The notes beneath the pieces are model-generated. The model searched no databases and was not told where the DNA came from. It saw nothing but the letters and a program-made list of their open reading frames with translations. The translations under genes and the position numbers were made by a program. This document shows positions 26,509-33,469 of a DNA stretch of 64,000 nucleotides, one piece after another (the stretch's first letter is position 1; each line of letters opens with the position of its first letter). This DNA is from Sphingomicrobium astaxanthinifaciens. Lineage in GTDB: Bacteria; Pseudomonadota; Alphaproteobacteria; Sphingomonadales; Sphingomonadaceae. The stretch spans positions 310,001 to 374,000 of the forward strand of contig NZ_JAKNYM010000001.1 of assembly GCF_022865105.1 (NCBI RefSeq), read 5' to 3'.

Positions 26509-26525
26509 TTACCAATAATTGGTAA
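26509..26525. promoter_or_regulatory. Perfect 17-base palindrome upstream of the kinase operon
   Basis: TTACCAAT-A-ATTGGTAA reads the same on both strands and lies about 100 bases before the membrane kinase start. Its symmetry and AT-rich content in GC-rich DNA suggest a binding site for a dimeric regulator. No regulator gene is adjacent. The rest of 26411-26616 holds no gene I can support. Confidence 0.45.
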
Positions 26526-26626
26526 ACAGGGTTGCGCGCGCCTACGCGTGACCGGCACCGCTGGCTGGCTTGATGCTGCCCGACAGGTTTTTGCCCAGTG
26601 TAAATGGGCGCAATTCACATTCGACC

Positions 26627-26654
26627 TTGACGCCGAAATCCAGAAATCTATGAG
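26627..26654 (+). promoter_or_regulatory. tRNA-type promoter of the truncated tRNA-Gly, copy A
   Basis: TTGACG, 16 bases, then TATGAG, ending 14 bases before the tRNA 5' end. Expected transcription start is near 26661, as for a tRNA gene. Conserved in repeat copy B. Confidence 0.5.
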
Positions 26655-26668
26655 CGTCCCAACGCGAT

Positions 26669-26708
26669 GCGGGTGTAGCTCAATGGTAGAGCAGGAGCTT
26701 CCCAAGCT
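26669..26708 (+). pseudogene. Truncated tRNA-Gly(CCC), 5' half, copy A
   Basis: Identical to the first 40 bases of the intact tRNA-Gly at 45246: acceptor 5' strand, D arm and anticodon arm through the CCC anticodon and AAGCT. It then diverges into island sequence, so the T arm and acceptor 3' strand are missing. It is probably the original chromosomal 5' half, left behind by integration within the anticodon arm. Confidence 0.85.
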
Positions 26709-26996
26709 ACCCAAAATGGCGGTTTTCCGCCATCCCTGCTGTAAACTGCGCAAAAATCGATCGTTTAAGATCAACAGTTTACAGATGGCCTGTAAACCAA
26801 ATCGCGAAATCCCCTGCCCTCGCCCTAAGGACCATCAAGCGTCTGGTCAGCGCCCCATTTCGGTCCTCCGGCATGGCGTTCGTTGAGAAGCAAAATGCTG
26901 CCAGGCAGCATCTGGCCTGAGTTGATTTGAGGTCTGACTTTCGGACAGAGATGGGAACCGGTCTCCACCGTCAGCCCAAATCTTGAACAGCCCCCA

Positions 26997-27758
26997 TCAT
27001 CTACGCCACTCGTTGGTGATCAACATCGCCTCAGTTTCACGACCAAAAGCATCCCCGTTCATCACATCGCTCACATAGCTGCTCACCAAGCGATCATCGG
27101 ATGCCGAGGCGGTCTGGTAGCCAACATTTGAGCGAACCTTCTTCGTCCGAACGGCAAAATCAATGCGCCATGCGTTTTGTTCTCGACAGGCTACGGCACG
27201 CACGACGTCGTTCGGATTGGTGAATTCGAGCTCGCGGCACGGCTCTCCGCTCACGCTCGCGAAGCTAAGCACAGGTTGCACCTTTGAAGCGACGTCCTCG
27301 AGGTCCACTGTTGCACCACTAGGCGACGTTTCGAGCGCCGCGAACAAGGGTTCGCCAGGTACGATGCGAGCGGCAATCGCTGGAGTGCCATAAGGTGGAT
27401 CTCCCAATAATGCACCCTGATAGAGCGCACCGGTGGTCAGTCCCACCACGAGCGCAATCGACGCGGCCATTGCCGTTGGCCGAAAACGCCCGCCGTCCCC
27501 GCGATGACGCCGATGGCCTTCCAGATCATTGGCCGCATATCTGTCGCCGGCCATCAGTGCCATGACGGATTGAGGCAATCGACGGTCCGCGGCCTTGGAA
27601 GTTGCCTGCCGCATCGACCTATCCGCCTGCCTGAATTGGTTCAGCCGAGCCCGGAGAGCCGGATCATTGTCCAGCGCTGCCCGAACTTCATCGGTCTGCG
27701 ATGTGCCCAGTTCGCCGTCTAGAAAGGCGGAAAGCATTTCATCTGTGACTGTCATCAT
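26997..27758 (-). CDS. Anti-sigma factor, single membrane helix
   Basis: A 253-residue membrane-anchored anti-sigma factor that should hold the sigma factor encoded just upstream. The N-terminal cytoplasmic part (TDEMLSAFLDGELGTSQTDEVRAALDNDP) is the typical anti-sigma start. It lacks the His-x3-Cys-x2-Cys of zinc anti-sigma proteins, so redox sensing by that route is unlikely. One helix spans about 95-117 (TAMAASIALVVGLTTGALYQ) and a periplasmic domain of about 135 residues follows, with two Cys (CRELEF, ACREQN) that could pair. It overlaps the sigma gene by four bases. Signal and protease are unknown. Confidence 0.82.
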   Translation of the reverse strand: MMTVTDEMLSAFLDGELGTSQTDEVRAALDNDPALRARLNQFRQADRSMRQATSKAADRRLPQSVMALMAGDRYAANDLEGHRRHRGDGGRFRPTAMAASIALVVGLTTGALYQGALLGDPPYGTPAIAARIVPGEPLFAALETSPSGATVDLEDVASKVQPVLSFASVSGEPCRELEFTNPNDVVRAVACREQNAWRIDFAVRTKKVRSNVGYQTASASDDRLVSSYVSDVMNGDAFGRETEAMLITNEWRR

Positions 27759-28309
27759 TTTCCACCTCGATTGATCGGGACAACATTTGCGCTTTCACCT
27801 TGGTCGCAGGCATCGCCACCTAGCGAGCCGTAGGCCGCGAGTTGGTCTCTCGCGCGGGCAACACGGCTCATTACAGTTCCAATAGGGATGCCGATGAGTT
27901 CAGCGGCTTCCCGATATTTCATTCCTTCGACCGCGATGAGCATCAGTACCTCTCGATACTCTTGCGATAGCGAGGCGATTGCCCGTTCCACCTGCGACAA
28001 TTCGATGCGACGCTCGATCGATGCCTCACCATCAACGACTGCTGCATCAGGCACGTCATCGATATTTTGAGCCGTTCTCACATTCCGAAACCGCACTTCG
28101 TCTATCCATCTGTTGCGACAGATGCGGAACGCCCAGCGGCGAATGTCGTCGACGCCTGCCGCTCCACGCTGCAGCAATCGCTCGAGCGTGTCATGCAAGA
28201 GATCGTCCGCGTCATGTGCGTTGCCGGTGAGCGAGTAACAGTAGCGCCTGAGCGGCGTTAGCACCTCGACCAACTCGGCGCGAAATCCGGCGGAATTCTT
28301 ACGTTGCAT
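27755..28309 (-). CDS. ECF-type RNA polymerase sigma factor
   Basis: A 184-residue sigma-70-family factor with region 2 at about 13-78 (LRRYCYSLTGNAHDADDLLHDTLER, IRRWAFRICRNRWID) and region 4 at about 105-158 (IASLSQEYREVLMLIAVEGM, YREAAELIGIPIGTVMSRVARAR). There is no region 3, as expected for ECF factors. No ribosome binding site precedes the ATG at 28309. A promoter-like element ends only nine bases upstream, so the mRNA may be leaderless. It is co-transcribed with the anti-sigma gene and likely activates its own promoter and that of the acidic-repeat gene, which share one pattern. Confidence 0.88.
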   Translation of the reverse strand: MQRKNSAGFRAELVEVLTPLRRYCYSLTGNAHDADDLLHDTLERLLQRGAAGVDDIRRWAFRICRNRWIDEVRFRNVRTAQNIDDVPDAAVVDGEASIERRIELSQVERAIASLSQEYREVLMLIAVEGMKYREAAELIGIPIGTVMSRVARARDQLAAYGSLGGDACDQGESANVVPINRGGK

Positions 28310-28317
28310 GTCGAATG

Positions 28318-28343
28318 GACGTGTGAGGGAGCGGCTTTATTCC
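28318..28343 (-). promoter_or_regulatory. ECF-type promoter of the sigma/anti-sigma operon
   Basis: On the minus strand GGAATAA, 15 bases, CGTC. The same two elements with the same spacing occur before the acidic-repeat gene at 31717-31742. The element ends nine bases before the sigma ATG. Confidence 0.55.
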
Positions 28344-28375
28344 AGCTGACCAGCGCTGTTGCCCACACGCAAAAA

Positions 28376-29845
28376 TCATGGCTGGATCAGGCCGTGGCCA
28401 TAAACCTCGTCGCGTCCCCGTTCGCCCAGGTCAATTGCCTGACTTGCCAAGTCCCGGTAATGGCGATGCAGATTGTCGCAACGTCCCGAACGTGCACCGC
28501 ATCGCAACAAGAACGTTGCGGCCACAAAAGGGGAGGCAAAGGATGTTCCTGTTTGGAGGTCATAGCTTTGCGTGCCCGCCATCGCGGTTTGGACATTAAC
28601 GCCCGGAGCCGCGAAGGTGATGTGGCTTCCGCGCCCGGCCAGTCGATAGACGCGATTTTCTGGCCCGATGGCCGTAATCGCAATCACTCCGGGATAGGCT
28701 GCGGGGTAAGCGGGTCCTGCAGTCGGCCCTCCATTGCCTGCGGCTGCGACGATCACCACCCCTCGTGCCTGGGCTCGCTTAATCGCGGTGTGCAAAATAG
28801 CATTTGGGGGGCCTGAAAGACTCATGTTGATGACCGGCACCCGCGCTTCGATCATCCAGTCGATGGCGCGCACCAGATCTGCGGCGGTCGTCGTGACACC
28901 TGACTCCCGGTAAGAAACGAAAACGGAAGCGGAATAGAGTCTCGCGTCGGGAATCAGGCCTTCGAAATTCCGATCACGCCCCACCAGGATAGATGCAACA
29001 GCCGTTCCGTGCGCGCGTGGCCTGGCTGCATCGCCGCTGGTGAAGTTACGGGTTGCAATATTGCTCTCTTCAAAGGCGGGATGGGCCAAATCGATCTCGC
29101 TGTCGATCAGGCCGATCCGACGGTTCGCTACTTTTGAGGCATCGCGACGGCTCATGAAGGAGGCAGGTCGATAGACGGCGCTGTCCGCGACCTTTCCGCG
29201 CTGCCACGCGTCGGGGCGATAGACGTGATTGTCATCTACTCGGACACTTGAATTTTCGGGAATCAATTGCTCCAAATCGCGGTCGAAATCGGTGCCGGTC
29301 GTAGCAATCTTGACCAGCACCAGGCCGATGCCTTCCAGATCGTTCCTGTCAACCAGCTTAAAACCGCTATCCTGCAATCGTGCGACGTCTTTGGCTTCGA
29401 CCAGCAAGAGCTTTTCACCAAGCCGGATCTCATGGCCTTCATCGTCAATGCCGATTTCGAGCTCCGGAACGGAAACGCTCCCGAGCCGCTTCCCACGATC
29501 GTCGATATCGCTTTCGTCCTCGTCGGCCTCGCGGTCGCGACGTTCCTCTAGCTCATCGGCTCCTTCATCGAATTGCTCCTCGGCGTTCTCGGCTGCTTCC
29601 TCGGCGGCCTCCTGCGCCTCCTCTGCAGCGTCTTCCGCAGCCTGTTCAGCGGCCTCCTGAGCCTCCTCGACAGCTTCTTCCGCCGCCTCTTCGGCCGCTT
29701 CTTCAGCCGCCTCTTCTGCCGCCTCTTCCGCAGCTTCTTCAGCTTCTTCTGCGGCGTCCTCGTCAAAATCCTGCGCGCCGACGGGAGCCGTCAACACGGC
29801 CCCAAACAGCATGGCTGCGAAGAGGGGGAAGGGCGTTTTCATCAC
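28376..29845 (-). CDS. Secreted subtilisin-like (S8) protease with acidic Glu/Ala repeat
   Basis: An exported serine protease of 489 residues. A signal peptide (FPLFAAMLFGAVLTAPVGA) is followed at about 26-115 by a highly acidic, low-complexity stretch built from EEAAEEAAEEA units. A small domain at about 140-200 (KLLLVEAKDVARLQDSGFKL) resembles an inhibitory propeptide. The S8 catalytic domain has Asp248 (GLIDSEID), His279 (AHGTAVAS), oxyanion Asn371 (AAAGNGG) and Ser435 (GTSFASP), so it should be active. The repeat tract is encoded at about 29553-29757. It lies between the sigma gene and an outer-membrane protein gene. Target unknown. Confidence 0.88.
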   Translation of the reverse strand: MMKTPFPLFAAMLFGAVLTAPVGAQDFDEDAAEEAEEAAEEAAEEAAEEAAEEAAEEAVEEAQEAAEQAAEDAAEEAQEAAEEAAENAEEQFDEGADELEERRDREADEDESDIDDRGKRLGSVSVPELEIGIDDEGHEIRLGEKLLLVEAKDVARLQDSGFKLVDRNDLEGIGLVLVKIATTGTDFDRDLEQLIPENSSVRVDDNHVYRPDAWQRGKVADSAVYRPASFMSRRDASKVANRRIGLIDSEIDLAHPAFEESNIATRNFTSGDAARPRAHGTAVASILVGRDRNFEGLIPDARLYSASVFVSYRESGVTTTAADLVRAIDWMIEARVPVINMSLSGPPNAILHTAIKRAQARGVVIVAAAGNGGPTAGPAYPAAYPGVIAITAIGPENRVYRLAGRGSHITFAAPGVNVQTAMAGTQSYDLQTGTSFASPFVAATFLLRCGARSGRCDNLHRHYRDLASQAIDLGERGRDEVYGHGLIQP

Positions 29846-29966
29846 TTTGCTACTCGTTGGCCTGTCCAGCCCTTGGAGCCGGAACGCTGGAGACTTTCTA
29901 GGTTCTGGTGCGAGCCATCGTCAAATTGGATATGTCGCTTGGACCCAGCGACGGCTTGAAGCGAAA

Positions 29967-30009
29967 GGGGGCGGAGCATGGCGAAAGCATTCCTTTCCAA
30001 TCCGCCCCC
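29967..30009 (-). terminator. Hairpin terminator after the outer-membrane protein gene
   Basis: GGGGGCGGA pairs with TCCGCCCCC around a loop that itself forms a small GGAAAG/CTTTC stem. TTTC follows on the minus strand. It lies 27 bases after the stop of the barrel-like gene. The remaining intergenic DNA to 29846 shows no clear promoter for the protease gene. Confidence 0.6.
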
Positions 30010-30035
30010 AAGCATCGTCGCAATTGCCGTTGGCG

Positions 30036-30941
30036 TTAAAGCTCCAATACCATACCAGCGCTCAGGCGGTTTTCGGTGTAATCGGCCGAGGGCAGGTTCG
30101 AACTGCGATTGGTGTAGCGATAGCCAATTTCCGCGCTGAGGCCCGCGCCGACAGGCACCGAAAGTTCGACCTCGCCGCGAAAACGATCCTCCGTACGGAT
30201 TTCGCCGATTGACGGGGTGATCGCTTTGTAATCGCGATCCCGATAATCGATACCGAACTGCACGTGGGGTCCGTCACGACCGCCTGCGATCGGGAGTTTC
30301 AGGTCGGCTCCGACAACAAAGCCATCATAGTCGAACGCTGGATCGACCGCATCCTCTTCTTCCCACCGGCCGCTGACGGAGACGAACCCGGCATTGTTGT
30401 TGAAGAATTTGAACACGCTCGCGCCGAGCTGGTTTCCGGTCGCGTCGCGTCCGTCGAGGACCGAGAAGTCCTTGTCGTTATAGGTATAGAATGCACGCGC
30501 GAACACACCGTCAGCGACGAACCCCGAGATGCTCGGCGCAATCGACTGCATATCGAACAGCGCGTCACCGCCCAATCGATAGTGCGAAAAAGCATAGCGC
30601 GCGCCCAGGCGAGCGCCGGCGATGCGTGTCGAGGCATTCACATCAGCGACATGCGACTGAAGATTGAATTCGTCGAAGTCGAGGTAGATGGACTGACCGA
30701 AATCGTAGCCGAATTCGAGCTCGAATGCGTCGGTATCGACCGGTTGATATTCGAGGTCTGCGCCAAGCCGGAAAGCGACATCCCCGTCCGCCTGTTCAAG
30801 GTCGATTTCATCGACGACCAGCTGACTGTCATACACCGCGCCCGCTTCGAGTTTGAGCGAGAAATCGTCCTGTGCGAGGGCGCTGGCCGGGGCCAGTAGC
30901 GTCGCGCAAGCCAAGAACCGCGCAACTCCGGAAATTCTCAT
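30036..30941 (-). CDS. Predicted outer-membrane beta-barrel protein
   Basis: An exported protein of 301 residues with a signal peptide cut after SALA. The rest alternates polar and hydrophobic residues in strand-length pieces ending in aromatic residues (FELEFGYDFGQSIYLDF, ARLGARYAFSHYRLGGDALF, VQFGIDYRDRDYKA, LSAEIGYRYTNRSSN), which fits a barrel of about 12-14 strands. The last residues are MVLEL rather than the usual C-terminal Phe. I do not recognise a named family. AAGGAG sits seven bases before the ATG but directly after a terminator-like hairpin, which may limit expression. Confidence 0.7.
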   Translation of the reverse strand: MRISGVARFLACATLLAPASALAQDDFSLKLEAGAVYDSQLVVDEIDLEQADGDVAFRLGADLEYQPVDTDAFELEFGYDFGQSIYLDFDEFNLQSHVADVNASTRIAGARLGARYAFSHYRLGGDALFDMQSIAPSISGFVADGVFARAFYTYNDKDFSVLDGRDATGNQLGASVFKFFNNNAGFVSVSGRWEEEDAVDPAFDYDGFVVGADLKLPIAGGRDGPHVQFGIDYRDRDYKAITPSIGEIRTEDRFRGEVELSVPVGAGLSAEIGYRYTNRSSNLPSADYTENRLSAGMVLEL

Positions 30942-30960
30942 ACTATTACTCCTTAAAAGA

Positions 30961-30996
30961 GGAGAGCGCGCCAGATCCCGATGGTGCGCGCTCTCC
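30961..30996 (-). terminator. Intrinsic terminator between the acidic-repeat and barrel genes
   Basis: An 11-bp perfect stem (GGAGAGCGCGC with GCGCGCTCTCC) around a 14-base loop, followed on the minus strand by TCTTTT. It lies 21 bases after the acidic-repeat stop, and its T tract runs straight into the ribosome binding site of the barrel gene, so it could act as an attenuator. Confidence 0.7.
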
Positions 30997-31017
30997 GATA
31001 TTCCTTATCGGTTCGAC

Positions 31018-31656
31018 TTAGTCGTCGACCTCATCCTCGGCATCTTCCTCGGCTGCTTCTTCTGCAGCTTCTTCGGCGGCCTCGCGGGCTTCTTCTTCGG
31101 CTTCCTCGGCGGCCTCGCGCGCTTCTTCTTCGGCTTCCTCGGCGGCCTCGCGAGCTTCCTCCTCGGCCTCCTCGGCAGCCTCACGGGCTTCTCTCGCAGC
31201 GTCATCGGCATTATCCGCCAGATCCTCGAGGCGATCTTCTTCGATGTCGGCGAGGTCCTCCTGGAGATCCTTCTCCAAATCAGCCAGCTCTTCGGCGAGT
31301 TCGGCCTCTTCCTCGGCGAGCTCCTCGTCGAGTTCGGCCATTTTCTCGTCAAGGTCGGCCTGTGCGTTGGCAATATCGTCGGCGGTCGCGTCGGGGTCGT
31401 TCAGCACGGCATCGAACTCACGCTGGGCCTCCGCCCGCTCTGCTTCGATGTCGGCGACCTCATGATCGAATTCCGCGAGAGCGTTGGCTGCATCCGCCTC
31501 ATATTCGGCCTGCGCCTCGTCCGCTTCGGCGTCATGTTCGCTTTGGATCTCCACGGACTCATCGTCCGCGATTACCTGCGCGGCAAGCGGGGTGCTCATC
31601 CAGCCGGCCGCCGCAGCAAGCGCTATCAGGGAAGTGGTGTTCTTGATCGTCGTCAT
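31018..31656 (-). CDS. Secreted acidic coiled-coil protein with 11-residue repeats
   Basis: From the ATG at 31656 (AAGGAA upstream) this is a 212-residue protein with signal peptide TSLIALAAAAGWMSTPLAAQ. The mature part is extremely acidic and helical: a Glu/Ala/Asp-rich stretch, then ELDEELAEEEAELAEELADL, then four tandem EEAREAAEEAE units, and an acidic tail ending EDEVDD. The 11-residue period suggests a right-handed or straight coiled coil. It resembles the acidic tract of the nearby protease in composition. No known family. A promoter matching that of the sigma operon lies upstream, making it the likely main target of the island sigma factor. Confidence 0.75.
   Translation of the reverse strand: MTTIKNTTSLIALAAAAGWMSTPLAAQVIADDESVEIQSEHDAEADEAQAEYEADAANALAEFDHEVADIEAERAEAQREFDAVLNDPDATADDIANAQADLDEKMAELDEELAEEEAELAEELADLEKDLQEDLADIEEDRLEDLADNADDAAREAREAAEEAEEEAREAAEEAEEEAREAAEEAEEEAREAAEEAAEEAAEEDAEDEVDD
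31067..31190 (-). repeat. Tandem 33-bp coding repeats
   Basis: Near-identical 33-base units (phase marks at 31088, 31121, 31154 and 31187) encode the EEAREAAEEAE repeats of the acidic protein. They are in frame and contiguous, so copy number could vary by slippage without breaking the gene. Confidence 0.75.
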
Positions 31657-31716
31657 GTCTCGTTCCTTCAGGATTGAAGCCATCTCATGCGCCGTCATCT
31701 GCGCAGTCTCACCGAA

Positions 31717-31742
31717 GACGATCAGGGTCGCGGGTTTATTCC
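31717..31742 (-). promoter_or_regulatory. ECF-type promoter of the acidic-repeat gene
   Basis: On the minus strand GGAATAA, 15 bases, CGTC, the same pattern and spacing as at 28318-28343. It gives a leader of about 50 bases with a normal ribosome binding site. Confidence 0.55.
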
Positions 31743-31955
31743 CGCTAGCGTTCAAGATGTGTCGAGCGGATCTCGAAACGACCATCCATCCCAAAGATCT
31801 GGGTCGCCGAGCATGGCTCGGAGGCTCAGATTGCATGCCTACTGCCCCTCGCAGTTTACACGCTAAAAAGCATGGAATGGTGAGTAAGGCATTGTTTTTT
31901 CATGCAAAGGTACGGGATCGCCTTAAGCTCAAATGAGTGCGGTTTACATTCGACC

Positions 31956-31983
31956 TTGACGCCGAAACTAAGAAATCTATGAG
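31956..31983 (+). promoter_or_regulatory. tRNA-type promoter of the truncated tRNA-Gly, copy B
   Basis: TTGACG, 16 bases, TATGAG, as in copy A, placed correctly for a tRNA start at 31999. Confidence 0.5.
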
Positions 31984-31998
31984 CGTCTTCAACGCGAT

Positions 31999-32038
31999 GC
32001 GGGTGTAGCTCAATGGTAGAGCAGGAGCTTCCCAAGCT
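31999..32038 (+). pseudogene. Truncated tRNA-Gly(CCC), 5' half, copy B
   Basis: The same 40 bases as copy A and as the first 40 bases of the intact tRNA, again ending after AAGCT. Without a 3' half it cannot make a tRNA. It is best read as a recombination site between two tandem elements. Confidence 0.85.
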
Positions 32039-32332
32039 ACCCGAAATGGCAGTTTTCCGTAATCGCTGCTGTAAACTGCGCGAGAATCGCTCGTTTCAGA
32101 TCAATAGTTTACAGATGGCCTGTAAACTGGATTGAGCAGTCCTCTGCCCTCGCCTCCACCACCGTCAAGCGTCTGCTATGCGCCCCATTCCGGCCTTTCG
32201 AACGTCCGAGACATTTCGCCGTAGGCCGCCGGACCGGTTCGGATACAAAGCCTAGCGAACCACCTCGGTCCTATCCGCCTTCCCGTGCGCGGCCGTTTCT
32301 TTCCTGGCCATGCCGGCCAGAGGAGAAGTCAG

Positions 32333-32965
32333 ATGGGAATGTCAGAATTCGATCCGCGCGCGCGTTCGATTCGTCCTTGGAATGTAGGCACACAGGTTGG
32401 CTTAAAGCGACCGCTGACGCAGAAGCAAATATGGGCGATCCGTTTTCACCTCGATCGTAAGCAACGCTTTCGTGACAGGGCGCTGTTCGATCTCGCGATC
32501 GACAGCAAGCTACGAGGTTGCGATCTCGTCGAGCTGAAGATCGGCGACTTGGTTGCAGGCGCCGAGATCCGACACCGAGCCACGATCATTCAACGGAAAA
32601 CGAAGCGACCGGTGCAGTTCGAAATCGCTCAGGACGCTAGAGCGAGCCTCTTGGTCTGGCTCGAGCTTCGCGGAGGCAGCGTCGAGGACTTCGCCTTCCC
32701 CAGTCGGGTCGATCACGATCGGCATCTGAGTACGCGCCAGTACGCTAGGCTCGTCGATGAATGGGTCACCGCAGTCGGGCTGCGACGAAAGGATTATGGC
32801 ACCCATTCACTGCGACGCACGAAAGCGTCGATCATTTACAAAGCGACAGGCAATCTCCGAGCCATTCAAATCCTGCTCGGTCATTCCAAGATCGAGAACA
32901 CCGTGCGCTACCGCGGCGTCGACATCGAAGACGCCCTCACGTTGTCGGAGAAAATCGAGATCTAA
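32333..32965 (+). CDS. Short tyrosine recombinase (integrase)
   Basis: A site-specific recombinase of 210 residues from the ATG at 32333 (AGGAG seven bases upstream). It contains the catalytic set Arg61 (KLRGCDL), His158 and Arg161 (HSLRR), His184 (LGHSKIENT) and nucleophile Tyr193 (VRYRGVD). It lacks the N-terminal arm-binding domain and most of the core-binding domain of typical 350-420-residue integrases, but the catalytic domain is complete. It starts 138 bases inside island 2, next to repeat B, where an integrase is expected. Whether it drives movement of the island is unproven; a second integrase survives as a fragment at the other end. Confidence 0.88.
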   Translation: MGMSEFDPRARSIRPWNVGTQVGLKRPLTQKQIWAIRFHLDRKQRFRDRALFDLAIDSKLRGCDLVELKIGDLVAGAEIRHRATIIQRKTKRPVQFEIAQDARASLLVWLELRGGSVEDFAFPSRVDHDRHLSTRQYARLVDEWVTAVGLRRKDYGTHSLRRTKASIIYKATGNLRAIQILLGHSKIENTVRYRGVDIEDALTLSEKIEI

Positions 32966-32970
32966 GGACC

Positions 32971-32997
32971 GCGCCAGTCTCCTTAGGAGGCTGGCGC
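32971..32997 (+). terminator. Hairpin after the integrase gene
   Basis: GCGCCAGTCTCC pairs with GGAGGCTGGCGC (one wobble) around a three-base loop, six bases after the integrase stop. No T tract follows. Confidence 0.5.
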
Positions 32998-33121
32998 ACC
33001 AACCAAGCGGCCGCTTTCATTTGATCTTGAGCGCTTCAGCAGCGACCGATTAGGGGTGGGAAGCGGACATTGATCAGCCTACTTGTCCGCCCCCTCCTGC
33101 AATCTTCTGGTGGTTTGGCGG

Positions 33122-33469
33122 TCAACCCGTCGTCTTGAGTGCCGCCATGTCCTCGAACAAACCCTCCGGAGTAGTCTCTTCGCCCCTGGCGTTGACCTGT
33201 TCGAACAGGTCATGAAACCCCGCCGCTTCGACGTCTCGTTCCAGGGTCTCAGCAGCACGACGGTCTGGCATTTTCCAAACAGCGAGATAGCGGTAATCGA
33301 CTGAATGCGGGACATCTTTATCAAGCAGCGCGAAGTGAAGAGGCTCTATTCCCAAACTTACCAAGTTACCGATGCTCTCTTGAACTCGCGACAAATAGTT
33401 CTTTCTGTCAGAGTGCTCCATATCTAGCCATTTCTGCTTGGCTTTCCATAGTTCGACATAAATATACAT
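33122..33469 (-). CDS. Small conserved-type protein (DUF6616-like)
   Basis: A 115-residue soluble protein from the ATG at 33469; an in-frame ATG eleven codons earlier is possible. It begins MYIYVELWKAKQKWLDME and has a ferredoxin-like alpha/beta pattern with YLAVWKMPDRRAAETLERDV near the middle, similar in my judgement to DUF6616 proteins (related to dimeric alpha/beta-barrel folds). Function unknown. It is convergent with the integrase and lies alone, 277 bases from the MgtC-like gene. Those 277 bases hold no clear gene. Confidence 0.6.
   Translation of the reverse strand: MYIYVELWKAKQKWLDMEHSDRKNYLSRVQESIGNLVSLGIEPLHFALLDKDVPHSVDYRYLAVWKMPDRRAAETLERDVEAAGFHDLFEQVNARGEETTPEGLFEDMAALKTTG

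Larger units (their letters stand above)
26617..26866 (+). repeat. Direct repeat copy A (left end of island 1)
   Basis: About 250 bases that recur, with roughly 85% identity by eye, at 31946-32195. The unit contains a tRNA-type promoter, the first 40 bases of tRNA-Gly(CCC), a hairpin (ATGGCGG-TTTT-CCGCCAT at 26716-26733) and three TGTAAAC words (26740-26746, 26777-26783 inverted, 26791-26797). It marks the left boundary of the acquired region. From 26867 to 26996 I see only an odd palindrome, ATGCTGCC-A-GGCAGCAT at 26895-26911. Confidence 0.85.
31946..32195 (+). repeat. Direct repeat copy B (junction of islands 1 and 2)
   Basis: Second copy of the 250-base unit at 26617-26866, 5,329 bases further on. 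It holds the same tRNA-type promoter, tRNA-Gly 5' half and TGTAAAC words (32070-32076, 32107-32113 inverted, 32121-32127). Extra GTTTACA words occur just upstream at 31854-31860 and 31942-31948. The hairpin seen in copy A is degenerate here. It marks the right end of island 1 and the left end of island 2. Confidence 0.85.

Noticed and set aside
26497-26886. 129-codon plus-strand frame over the left island end
   Set aside because: It runs through the tRNA-Gly half and repeat A, with no ribosome binding site.
29573-29959. Leu/Phe/Ser-rich plus-strand frame that looks like membrane helices
   Set aside because: It is the antisense of the Glu/Ala tract of the protease, which gives artificial hydrophobic codons.
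31067-31190. CRISPR-like regular repeats
   Set aside because: Units are contiguous without spacers and encode an in-frame protein repeat.
30853-31677. Apparent hydrophobic membrane protein on the plus strand
   Set aside because: Antisense of the acidic-repeat gene; no ribosome binding site and no family.
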